Assembly: GCA_023375785.1 (NCBI GenBank)
Contig: SZWC01004817.1
Span: forward strand, 83,940-130,113
From: Penium margaritaceum
Lineage: Eukaryota; Streptophyta; Zygnematophyceae; Desmidiales; Peniaceae
Length of the DNA stretch: 46,174 nt
Direction of reading: 5' to 3'
A program made the position numbers and the translations under genes. Shown here in pieces: positions 20,367 through 30,603 of the stretch; positions within the stretch are counted from its first letter, which is position 1, and each line of letters starts with the position of its first letter. Under the pieces are notes generated by a model. That model was not told the DNA's origin and did not search any database. It worked only from the letters and a program-made list of their open reading frames with translations.

Positions 20367-20830
20367 TGCTTCCATGGGGACTTTGCAAGAAATGTACAAT
20401 CTCTAAGGCTTTCTTGATGGACTTGTTTTTAACCTGATTTTGATGTTTTGCTATCTATGTCCACCGGTCATTGCTGGACCCATGCATATGAGTTGTTTTG
20501 CATTCGGCTCAGAACTCTGCATCCGTAGGTTCAGACGGTTATGCATTCGGATGGATGTGCGCAGAGCTACACACAATAGTAGTTTTGGGGCAGTTGTGGA
20601 CAGGCTTATATCTCTTATTGCAGTGCCCTTTGTGACATTGTCGGGCTTGTTGACTCTTATTTCTTTCTATGCGCTAAAGCCTGTGAAGCTTATGGGGCTC
20701 TAGGCATCTCCCAAGCCCAACACCCGCCCGATAGTGTTCAGTGAGTTGATGCATACTAGCGCATCAACTAACTGAACAATGTTGTCATATTACCAATAGC
20801 AAGGAAACAAAGATTCCTAGCATTTCCTCA
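20367..20830 (+). repeat. Copia B 5' LTR
   Basis: Begins tgcttccatgg and ends tttcctca, giving TG...CA ends, directly before a tRNA-Met primer site. Bases 20367..20801 are repeated, diverged, at 44550..44982 in the same orientation (shared blocks include ctatctatgtccaccg and catatgagttgttttgcatt). The small ORF 20440..20703 recurs in both copies but shows no recognised function. Confidence 0.7.
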
Positions 20831-20842
20831 TGGTATCACAGC
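20831..20842 (+). other. Copia B primer-binding site
   Basis: tggtatcacagc differs by one base from the tRNA-iMet primer site TGGTATCAGAGC and sits immediately after the LTR end. It sets the element on the plus strand, in agreement with the integrase and reverse transcriptase relics. Confidence 0.75.
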
Positions 20843-21564
20843 AGCAAAGCACCCCTTGGTGAGCTTTGGAGAAGAGATACAACAGTGGCAGCAACAGTGA
20901 GAGTCATAGCTACAATCATGGTCTTGCGAGGACTCACCATGCCACAATGACCGGTTGCAGTAGAAATCAGCAGCACACCACCACCACAATTGCAGTAATG
21001 GGTTGCCTAACCCTTTCTAGAAGTGGTTGTGGCACATAATGTTGCTAACCGGTCCATGAAGCTTCCCATAAGCATCATTTTAGGTTGCACCTACCACCCC
21101 ACACTGTCGTGAGAGAGTGGAAAAGCTCCATTTGCCTATCAAATTTGGTGTGTGAGGGCTTGTTGGAAAGATTTGGTAATAATCTATCTTTTGTAACCAA
21201 TGTTGCCACGTTTCTTGACCTGTAGGGTGAAATCATACACACTCAGATCTAGAGTTCCATATTGTAGGAATTTTTGTCAATTTTTTTTTTGTGTGAAATC
21301 ACTGCCATTGCCTTTAGTATCCTCTGTCTCATCATTGCCCCAAAACTCTCTCTATTTGGATGATGCTGCTCCTAACTCTTGCGCCTCTCTTCTTCTTGCC
21401 CCTAATTCTCTACTGCGCTGCATTCCGCAGCATAACCTCGCATGTCGTAATATACTCCATCGTGGATCTGTGTGTCTACCCCCTTCTCTCCGGTTTTCTA
21501 CTACTATGTCTTACCAATCCATGAAATCTACTACGCTGTGTTATTCCACCTGAGGCACCTCCTT

Positions 21565-21591
21565 CCCCCCCCCCCCCCCCCCCCCCCCCCC
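21565..21591 (+). repeat. 27-base poly-C tract
   Basis: An uninterrupted run of cytosines, flanked by ctcctt and actgaag. Its true length is uncertain because such runs are hard to sequence. Other C/G runs are at 29795..29805 (11 G), 45902..45911 (10 C) and 46159..46174 (16 C, window end). Confidence 0.9.
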
Positions 21592-22021
21592 ACTGAAGTA
21601 CAGCTTGACTCCCAACACCCACACGGATGACCATGCACACCCTCTTTTAGTCCACACTTCCTATCCATGGAAGACCGACAAGCGGTTTTTTTTAACAGTT
21701 GGACACATCCATATTATGGGAAATCTATTGTTATGTCGTTCCACGGATCTGCCTCAGTTGGTCTATCACCCAATCCACACAGTCAGCTCACATTTTCTTG
21801 GCTGCGGAATGTAAACAGGCTCTCCCTCTACCAGGCCTGCACACATTGCACAAAGACTGTAGCTAATCCAATCTGCAGATTCGATGTTCCAATTCAGCTG
21901 CTCTCTTGTCCAGTTCACACAGTTCTCGACACGAGCACATCTACTAGGGAAGGAACACGAGGAGAATCCACACTTACGCCAGGCCACCCAATGATTCCGT
22001 GCCTCTCTGGCCTTTCTCTTG

Positions 22022-22112
22022 TGTCGGCCACTTGTCTTTCGCAGGATGGAGTTCCACCAAGACCTCACTGACTTTTAAAACACTCTACGGGACCCCTCGC
22101 GTCCCTCTTCAG
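22022..22112 (+). repeat. 91-bp repeat shared with 45081..45170
   Basis: Blocks cggccacttgtctt, ggatggagttccaccaag and cctcactgact occur in both places in the same order, with scattered substitutions. Here the block lies about 1.2 kb after the Copia B LTR; at the other site it lies about 100 bases after the LTR copy. So both sites probably derive from the same element, one with an internal deletion. Confidence 0.75.
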
Positions 22113-23599
22113 TCAGCACAAGCCTGCACACAGACACAGGTGAAGTCCTGTAAATCACTCGAGCAACTCATTAAGCATGGATTGCGACAAGGAGGAAAGG
22201 GAGGCAAGAGGGAGTCTGTAAGCTGGAATCTGGATTGTAAGTATTGCCAAGGTGCTTGAACTGTTTGGCTGTTGTCTGCAGCACACTAGTATACTATGTG
22301 CGACTCCTCACGGGCCTGTCACACCACGGGTCTTGTCCCTCACACATATGATACATTGTCAGCCTTTCTTCTTCCACACTTTCTTATCTTCCCATCCTTC
22401 TTCCCTTTATCCGGTAACTCCCATCCCTTAATAATGTTCCTATCTTCTTTCAATCTTCTGTTCTTCCACGGCTCGCCATGTTCCGCCATTGACCTTGTTG
22501 ATGGCAGGAAGCCTCTCCCACATATGGGCCTGTTCAGCGCCTTTTTCCATGCCTCAATGGATCCATTGTCGGTTGCACTCCTGCAGGTTCTGCTTTTTTG
22601 TTCTCCTACGCCCATCTCTTCTTCTCTGCCTTTTTCCTTTACAACTGATTACATGTCACAAATTTCACATTCTTGTCTCAGCATCACCTCCCCTTGTTAT
22701 CTTCTACTTCCTTCTCCCATGGTACATGCTTGTCATTGCGGTGCAGGAAGTCCTCCTCCTTTTTCCCGACATCTACTCCGCACGTCCTCCTTCTTTGCTT
22801 CCTTTCTTCCCCGCTCTACCGCATGAATGCGGGAGGCTGCGACGGTGACTTTAACAGTTGGGAGGTCTTGTTTCAGGATTGCTTAGTCGGAGGGTGTCTG
22901 GCCCTACTACCACAGCCAGTACCAGACAGCCTATGCTCACCAGGTCTAGAGAGGGGCAAGAGCGATGAACGGTCTTCTTCATGCAATACCGTGGAAGCAT
23001 GTGGTTGACTTTGTCCCTTTGTAGATATGGTAGGGACTGGGACAGGAGCGGACTCGCAGGTGATGGAATTTGGCCCTGGAGATACTTGCATTTGAGACCA
23101 ACACAATGAGGGTATGTCGGTTACCATGCCCATCTATATGTGTCTCGGGACTAGTGGCTGGATCCAACTTTGGAAACTCCACACCATCATAATTGAACTA
23201 CACCCAGATCATATGAAGCTCTTCTCAGGATTTGACCGTGTTGCCCTCTCTGAATTGTTCGAGTTGTTTCAGCTGCTCCTCTACGCTCGGGAATCTTTCC
23301 TTAAGGAAACGTTGGCTTATGAGGCAGCCGTTGCCATATCTCCAATGCCTCTATCACATGTCTCCAGCCCTACTTCCACCACTTCACCTTCCTCCCCTTC
23401 TATCCTGAGAAACCAAATTGAGGATATTGCAATGGCCACACAGGGAGAGAAGGGGAAAAAGAGAAATGGTGATTAGGTTTTATACGGTCAAGGTAAGATG
23501 CATCGCTACACTTACCCTAACTCCACTTCTGGGGCACTGCATCTGCTGGAGTCGGTCCACTTGGTCTTCCTCGTTCCCATACCAATCGGACCCCTCACA

Positions 23600-24160
23600 T
23601 CGGGCTCGACATGTTTTGACCATGACTGATGTCTTTATCCGGATGTGGTGGGCCTCAAGCCTCCGCCACAATAGCAACACTGCCTTGGTTGTCCGCCTAT
23701 GGCTGGGGATGGCTGAGTGCTATTTTCATCACACCCTTTATCATGAGTTTCTTAGTGAGATGGATGCCTTCTTTGCTCAGAACTGGATTTTTCACCAGCT
23801 CCCTGTCCCTGCTACGCCACAGCAGAACGGTGCGTCTAAGTGTTAGAAAAGCACCATGGATAATGCGGTTTGCGCCATGCCATCTGAGTGTGGTCTCATT
23901 GAGTCCTTTGTCTTTGAGGGCTTCTCCCACATGACGTGGGTCTAGGACTACCTCCTGCACGGTCGTGTTTTAGACCATGTCACATTGTATGAACTATGTT
24001 TGGTTCATCGCACACACTTCATCTCGCTCATGTCTGGGATCCCTAGCGTCTGTCTCATAGACCAAGGCCATGTTGCCCTAGACTTCGCGACTTTAGCACT
24101 AAATTTGAAGTCGCCAAATTTGCCTTGGTCAACGTGGATTTGGCTTAGAATTTTTCCCTT
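23600..24160 (+). pseudogene. Copia B integrase relic
   Basis: Plus frames 23418..23846 and following carry FLSEMDAFFAQNWIFHQL and VPATPQQNGASKC, corresponding to the copia integrase region around PxTPQQNGVxER. After a stop the similarity continues with TMDNAVCAMPSECGL, GFSHMTWV, LYELCLVHRTHFIS and SVCLIDQGHVALD, the usual integrase C-terminal sequence. The first catalytic Asp motif is only faintly kept (MTDVFIRMWW). At least three stops are present, so it is non-functional. Confidence 0.75.
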
Positions 24161-24589
24161 TAGCCACCGGGGTCCAAGCATTCACCTAGACTGGATTTTC
24201 CTTTTTGAATGGAGAAAAGGGGGATATGTAGGCCTTGGGCGAGAGCTCGATTTCGGCCACTCGCAATTCCAAAGTCGACCTCATGGAAGCCTCAATCAAT
24301 GGCACCAGGTTGATGTATGTGTATGCCATCATGTAGAATGTCATCGTCCAGCACAGCAGGGATGGCCATTCAGGAGTCATGGATTGAAATTTGTACATCT
24401 TGCTCCAATGAGAGTTTTCCAAGCACGTCAAGACCTGCCATCCTAGAGAAAACCTCGAATGAAACATTGGAAATCTGCATGCATGAACCACATATCAATC
24501 ACCAAAATGGGATTTCCTTTGTAAGGTAGATTCTCTGCATATGGACAACTGGCGGTCACCCCACCAGGGACTTCAACACGTAGGGCAAG

Positions 24590-27153
24590 AAATTGTATTC
24601 TGCCAGTGTTCACTTCCAAAGACTCCTCACAGTCACTTCCACGGAGAGAGGGCCAGCAGCCTCTTCTACGGCTGCTGTGCGGCCGAACCCAACTACAGGA
24701 ATGACAGCCGTGCAGCCCCTCCAATGCGACCTGTTCACCAGGGTTCTTTCCAAGTTTTTCAAGACCACTCAAACTACCACCAGCTACCCTGGGTTTTACT
24801 GTGGTACTTGTGGCAACTCCCTTACTGAGGGGAGTGACCGCATGAGGGACCACTGCGGTGCTGCTGTTAGCAACATCGCAAAGTGTAGAGTGGCCCCACC
24901 AGCTGTCCGTGCGCTCCTTGGACTACCTGCCCTGGCACTTACGGACAGGTTGACTGGAGCAGAACCTAAGCTGTTCAATGGAGAGGATGAAGCCTGGGGA
25001 ACCAGGGACCATCTGGTTAACTGGGTGCAACTGACTGCTGAACGTAAGCGCAAGGCACTCACAGGACCATCTGTGGTAGGCAGACCAGCATGCATTTCCA
25101 CCTTGACAGCAAAGCAAACATGGGCTGTCAGAAGTCTATCGTCAAGGTGATGGCGTATCGGGCACTCCTAATCAGCTTCTGTCGCTGGCACACCATGCAA
25201 GAGCTAATTGATCAGGCAGGTTCACCAACCCATCGTTCAGACTCCCATCCTGTGAGACGGTTTTCCACACCCTGCTTCCTGAGCTAGACAAGGAGCTTTC
25301 TGAGTAAGAGCAGCCCCCTCGTGATGGGTGGGAGATTTTCAGGTGTGTTTTGGGAGTGCATGAATGATCGGACATCCAGATCCGTCCCATGTACTCTGCT
25401 ATGGCAACAAATGGTGAGAACACTTTCCACTTGTTCGCTCGTGACGCATCTGGGCTGGTTCGTGATGCAAACCAAGTTGCAGCAGTCGTTGACCTGGCCA
25501 TTGCTGAATTGGGTACTGAAAAACTGTGATGGTTATCAGGGACAATGCTTCCACCAACAACAAAGCCTTCAAGGCCCTGCGTGTCAAGTATCCCAGTTTT
25601 GTTTTGGGGTGTGTTGCTCATAACATGGACCTTATTCTAAAAGACATTGGGAAGATGGAGTGGGGAGCAATGTCATTGGGAGGGCAAAGAAGATCGTCAG
25701 TTTCTTCAGGAACAATGATGTAGTGTGTTCATGAACAAAGGAGGAAAGCGGGAGAAAAGTGTTGCTTCAAAAGTTGTGAAGCCCAATCTGCCTTTGTCCA
25801 TTGTATGCTTGAATGCCTTCTGGTGATACAGCCGGTGCTAGAGAACATGGTGGATAGCACCAAGTGGACAGAGGTGGGAGGAGCAGGCCGTGATGATGGA
25901 TTCTGCGTCCATAAGAAGGAAGCCTGAAAGCTGGTGCGCCAGCATGTTTTCTGGGTGCAAGTGAAAGCTCTTGCGAAGCTGATGGAGCCTCTCGTCCTGG
26001 CATGAAGTAAGGCCGAAGCTGCTGGTGGCAACTTGGGCATCATCTGCGAGTCTTTGCTTGATGCCACGGAGCAGCTCCAAGCCTTGGGTGTTGCTCGTGG
26101 CTGCCGTCATGTAGCTTGCAACCCTACATGAGTAAAGTTTGCTACGGAATGTTTGTCTGATGGGTGGACAATGAAAATGAACTGGCCTGTTTTTGTAGCA
26201 GCCTGACGGATCCGCCCTCAATATTTCCGCCAAAATTCTGATGATAACACGACAAGTTTTTAGTCACGGAGTCAAATTGTCAATGTTATTTTGCCAAAAG
26301 TGAGTGGGTGTCAATAGAGAAGCAGCTGGTGTTGTTTTCAAGTGGCTGCCTGATGGTGGACGAGGACCCGGAGCTGAACAAGGATGAGGAATGGGCAAAG
26401 CAGGCAGTAAAGAAAGTGGTTACTAGTGAGGTGAAGGCATACTCCTGGCATGCATGGTACCTGAAACCGATGTGTGCACTCCTCAACTGGGCCATGTGCA
26501 TTCTGGCACAGCCATGCACTTCAGCGGAGAATGAGCGTGTTCGCAGCAAGCAGGAGCTCATTCAGACAGCTTGCAAAAATAGGCTGAACACTTCAGCACT
26601 AGAAATTCTGGTGAGGGTGAATGTGAGGTTGACACGGATGTATGGCAAGGTTAAGGGACTAAAGCTGGCTGACTTGGTAAAGGGCTTTGATGGGGAGGAA
26701 GAGGCTGAGGTTGGGAGTGACATGGATGTGGATTTGGAGGCAGGAGATGAGAAAGATGTTAAAAACCTTGAAATTGTAGGAACAGAGGATACTGCACATG
26801 AGCTGGAGGTGGCAGGAGGGGGAGGAACCAATGAAGCTACATGGGGTGATGAGGAGGTCGCAGGGGTTGAGGGTGGAAATGATTCTGACACGGATGAGGA
26901 GGATGAGCTGAATTGGGAGATGGAAGCACTCAGTGAAGGTGATAGTGAGGCTGGTGGGGATGCTGGGATTGACAAGGAGGAAGAGGCAAGTGGAAATCCA
27001 CCTTTGGAGGAAGTTGCTAGGATTGTACGATGGGGTGTGAGGAAGCACAAGGACTTGGGAGCACCACTTGCAGAGGATACAAGTGGTGCAGAAGGAGCTT
27101 CCGCCCGTACTTCTACAACAGGTATCCATTTTGTCGCTGTAGTAGCATGCTGA
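24590..27153 (+). pseudogene. hAT-1 transposase, decayed (BED finger - DUF659 - hAT C-terminal)
   Basis: Plus-strand pieces in family order. Near 24760-24900 a BED-finger-like part: FYCGTCGNSLTEGSDRMRDH. Near 25260 LLPELDKELSE. At 25322-25510 the DUF659 part: DGWEIF and FARDASGLVRDANQVAAVV. At 25526 VIRDNASTNNKAFKALRVKY and VLGCVAHNMDLILKDIGK (catalytic domain with Asp-Asn). At 25728 VFMNKGGKREKSVASK. Finally the open frame 26308..27153 (281 codons) holds the hAT dimerisation domain (LAQPCTSAENERVRSKQELI ... NRLNTSALEILVRV) and a long acidic tail. Several stops and shifts separate the pieces. hAT transposases cut and paste their element. It sits inside Copia B, between integrase and reverse transcriptase relics. 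Confidence 0.82.
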
Positions 27154-28540
27154 CAGGATGCACATCACTCAGTAACAGGTGCACTTTCTTAAGATGCTGC
27201 AACACACTCGAAGAAATCTGCTGTGGCAGCTGCTTTAGCAACAACAACTGCTATTGCTCTTACCACAAGCCTAGCAGCTTCTTCAAGCCATAGTAGGAGG
27301 GCACGCTATGGTTTGGACTTATGAACCACATATGTTTGGCCAGGTTTTCCTTATTTCAATAGTGTGGTTCAAACTCTTTCCATTTTTGGACTTGTCGCAT
27401 TGTCCATGGTGTAACGTGGGTAATGTGACAAGAAATGTTGGGCTACGGTTTCTGATCAAAATGACATAACCAACTTTCGATTTGGCCTAGTCATGGGCAA
27501 CTTTTGACTTTAGACTTCCGACTTGGACACTGGGTTAGACTTGGAGGAGGCAACATGACACCAAGGACCAGTAAAGGTCCAAGGGTCTAAGGGTCCAAGG
27601 GTCTCACCTCTGGGCCACATACGTGTCTTCCTATGCATTTTCCTACACTCAAGGGCTTAGAGTATTGGGAACCCACTTGCCACCATGTAGTCGGGTCTCA
27701 AGATACCCTCTTCTTTGAGTCTCTCACCTATCGCGACCTGTCCAACATTCTATCCCTGGCTGCTGACCATAATCCCACTTCTCTGGCTTACTAATGGATT
27801 GGGGAGTTCAGATCTGCAGATGGGTCCGTTCAAGCCTCCTCACCTATGGGCCGGTCTCTGGCCAATGACAATCCAGCCATCTTGGTTATGGGCCCATTGA
27901 CCTCATCGGTCCCTACTGGTACAACAGATCATATTCCCGTGCTAGTGTTTTTTCCATCATGGAAACCTCTTTGCGTCCATGTGTCATTCCCCTCAGGCAC
28001 ATGATCATATGCCTATGGAATTCCCCTCATCCACACTTGACCCTGTGCAAGTAGCAGTTCCCCCTAATATTCTTGGTCCCATGCCTCCCATGCCTTCTCT
28101 TACGTATGAGTTAACCTCCTTGTGGAATCCAAACCTTGTCCATGTTTCTCCTATAGCTCCATCCTCTTCCCCACACTACGTGTCTACAGCATCTCTGGCT
28201 GTAGCCCATTTGCTTGCTCCGCTACTCGAGGTTAGGACCTCAGTATCAGGCTACTCCCAAGAACCCTGTGGTCGTCTTCAACCACTCACCTCTAGGGTTG
28301 AGCGAGCCACTAACATGACACCCAGGCATCCCACTTCTAGTGTTGTGAGTGGCAAGATTGAAACAAAGGCCCTTGACATAAGTGTATGGGTAGACTACAC
28401 TGAGGTACACCCAGCGTGCCTTGTTGACCATGAGTTGGACTCCCGTGACTTCTCGGTCACTTGTAATGCCATAGCTGACCTTATCCTGGTCAGTGCGAGT
28501 CCAAAGGCATGTGCCTTGGCCAAAGCAAGTTCTCCCTCGA
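27154..28540 (+). pseudogene. Copia B linker region and hAT-1 right flank
   Basis: 27154..27310 continues the 3' flank of the hAT gene. A short tandem motif (ggtccaagggtct repeated) lies at 27571..27604. From about 27690 Copia B resumes: LFFESLTYRDLSNI and the Pro/Ser/His-rich frame 27979..28575 look like the linker between integrase and reverse transcriptase. The exact right border of hAT-1 is not visible. Confidence 0.45.
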
Positions 28541-29600
28541 TTGAGGCACACGTTAAAGGAGGCGTTCTTGGCTGAGGACACAAAGCGTGCTTCTTGTGAG
28601 GATTAGCTAATACCCATGCATGAGCATGGTGTCAATGTGCCTATCAACTTTCTGCCTAGGTGAAAGGTTGTTTAAGCCTAGTGGTTCTTGTGCACCAAGG
28701 TGTATCTTGGCGGTGTGTAGAATTGCTATGATGTCCCCCTGACGGCCACGGGGTTCTCACAAGGTGCAAGTGTGAACTTCACTGAAACCTTTATATCCGT
28801 TGGCAATATGACCGTAGCTTGCATCCTATTCACGATTCTTGCCGAGCATGATTGCGAGCTCGACCAGATGGATGTGAACACCACATTCCTCTATGGCACT
28901 CTAGAGAATGAGATCCACATGGTCCAACTGCCTTGCTTAAAGGAAGCTTACAAGATCTGGCACTTGTGCAAGGTCTTTTATGGCATGAAATAGTCATCCG
29001 AGTATAAGCAGCTAGGAGGTCAGTGGCACATTGCCGCATGGTGGCTATGTGCAGAGAGATGCTAATTTGTTTCTCTTTCTCTGACAGGTAGCTGAGCAAT
29101 TCATCTCCATCTTGAAGTAGACAACCTTGTCATCATGTCTGCTTTCACAGAGGAAGGAGGCCAAGGCAGTTCTTTAGGCTACCCACAAGATGAAGGACCT
29201 TGGTCTTGCAGCTGTTTTCCTTAGAATGGAGATCATGCGTGATCGTCAGTGGCGAACACTCTTGTTGCACCAATTATGTTGCGTTTGTGTTATAGAGAAG
29301 CGATTCACTGAGATACTTGGTAGAGTTCCCACAGCCTCCACCCGCATTACACCTGACAGACCAGATGCCCTAAAGGTGGATGATTCAGCAAGATGAGTGA
29401 AACGCTGGACGTGACCCTGTACTTGCACCTCATCGGCTCTGTGATGTACTTGGCTATGACCACACAACATGATGTCACCTTTGCCTTCAGCCTCCTTGCA
29501 CATTTATCACAGTATCCTCGGGCGAGAGCCCTGCACACGATTGTGCAAGTGGTGCGGTATATGGTTTCCATATTGTACCTTAGACTTTGCTTGTAGGCAG
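28541..29600 (+). pseudogene. Copia B reverse transcriptase relic
   Basis: Successive plus fragments match the copia RVT_2 domain: GFSQGASVNFTETF, AEHDCELDQMDVNTTFLYG, ENEIHMVQLPCL, CKVFYGMK (all within 28740..28990), then KMKDLGLAAVFLRMEIMRDR (from about 29190) and LIGSVMYLAMTTQHDVTFAF (29420..29490). The YVDD segment falls in a region full of stops around 29100 and is not readable. Many stops and shifts are present. It is much more decayed than the reverse transcriptase of Copia A. Confidence 0.82.
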
Positions 29601-29620
29601 TGTTTGCTGGTAGTCAATGG

Positions 29621-30600
29621 CTACACTAAGAGCAACTGAGCTAGGAGTCGTGATTGGCGCAGTCAGACATGCTACGTTAAGGATGCACACGGGTTCTTGG
29701 AATTGCCATTCCGGAATCACGATCACGAATCTGGAACCGGAACCATGGTTCTGGTTCCAAAACTCTGGAACACTGCAAGAATCGCGGTTTCTTTGGGGGG
29801 GGGGGTTGGCATGAGGTCTGGATCGCCTTTGCCCTTCCTCATTTTTCAACCATTCAAAGTAACAGAAGTTCAATATTTTGAACCTCTTAGCCATCATACC
29901 CGCGACCAATAGAATTGCACTTGTCACTCTTGCAAAACCTCATAAGCTGCATGGGTTTGCACAACAAAACCTGCTTGTTACATTCGCTATGCATGCCAGA
30001 TTTGAATCACGTCCATGTACATTCAGGTGAGGCACGACGCTCATGTTTGGTGCATGCCTTATGCAATTCCAACATGAATGTAACATGTGGTGCACAACGT
30101 CTAAAGGAAAACGTGAAGCTATCCATGTCCTAGTAAACCGTTCAAATGTCAAATACAACACATGCACAAGTTTGGCAAAGTTGTCTCAAGGTTCAAATCA
30201 TACATGGGAACTTGTCCACCTATCATTTGAGGATGATTCCTCAATTAGGATTCTTCACCCTTATCCAAACACGAGTTCCCACACATGATGCTCATGTCAC
30301 CATAACTCGATGGGTGATGTCTGCATCCCTTCATTTAGCACAGAGACCCCTCGTGGTAAAATGGAGGATATCATCCACCGTCAATTATCAAGTCCGAACG
30401 GCGAATTCCGTTATCTTGGACATGCAGTCTCGGTCAGTGACAGATTTTCGACAACCAAGCGGCCTTTGCTCATTCACATTGCTTCGAGGTGGTTGTCGTC
30501 CATTGGGTGGCCTTGGTTTGGCTTGTCGTCGTTCAGGCTTTGTTGCATGTATTTTGTACCAACTGTTGAACAATTGGTGGTTCCATCGGGACCCGTTGCT
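29621..30600. other. Region without a recognised gene
   Basis: Short frames only. An imperfect 26-base palindrome centred on CCATGG lies at 29733..29758 (ggaacc...ggttcc), and an 11-base G run at 29795..29805. The first part of the plus frame 30310..30921 lies here but its only recognisable similarity starts after 30600. Confidence 0.4.
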
Positions 30601-30603
30601 CAG

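Larger units (their letters stand above)
20843..23580 (+). other. Copia B leader/gag region, unrecognised
   Basis: Expected to hold gag and protease of Copia B but no motif survives that I can name. Frames such as 22296..22826 are Leu/Phe/Ser/Pro-rich from T/C-rich DNA. A run of 27 C lies at 21565..21591. A block at 22022..22112 recurs at 45081..45170. The region may also contain other insertions. Confidence 0.35.
20367..29620 (+). mobile_element. Copia B: old, decayed Ty1/copia element with a nested hAT
   Basis: Plus-strand order: LTR block (20367..20830), primer site (20831..20842), unrecognised leader/gag region, integrase relic (about 23600..24160), decayed hAT-1 (about 24590..27300), linker relic, and reverse transcriptase relic (about 28540..29600). 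All coding parts are broken by many stops and shifts. No 3' LTR was found at the right end. The LTR block occurs again at 44550..44982. The right limit is approximate. Confidence 0.7.

Noticed and set aside
22296..22826. Hydrophobic 176-codon ORF as a membrane protein
   Set aside because: The Leu/Phe/Ser/Pro content follows from T/C-rich DNA; there is no regular spacing of membrane segments and the frame lies inside Copia B.
26562..27050. Ser/Pro-rich minus-strand ORF of 162 codons
   Set aside because: It lies opposite the acidic tail of hAT-1; Glu/Asp codons read backwards give Ser, Phe and Leu. The plus frame has the hAT dimerisation motif.
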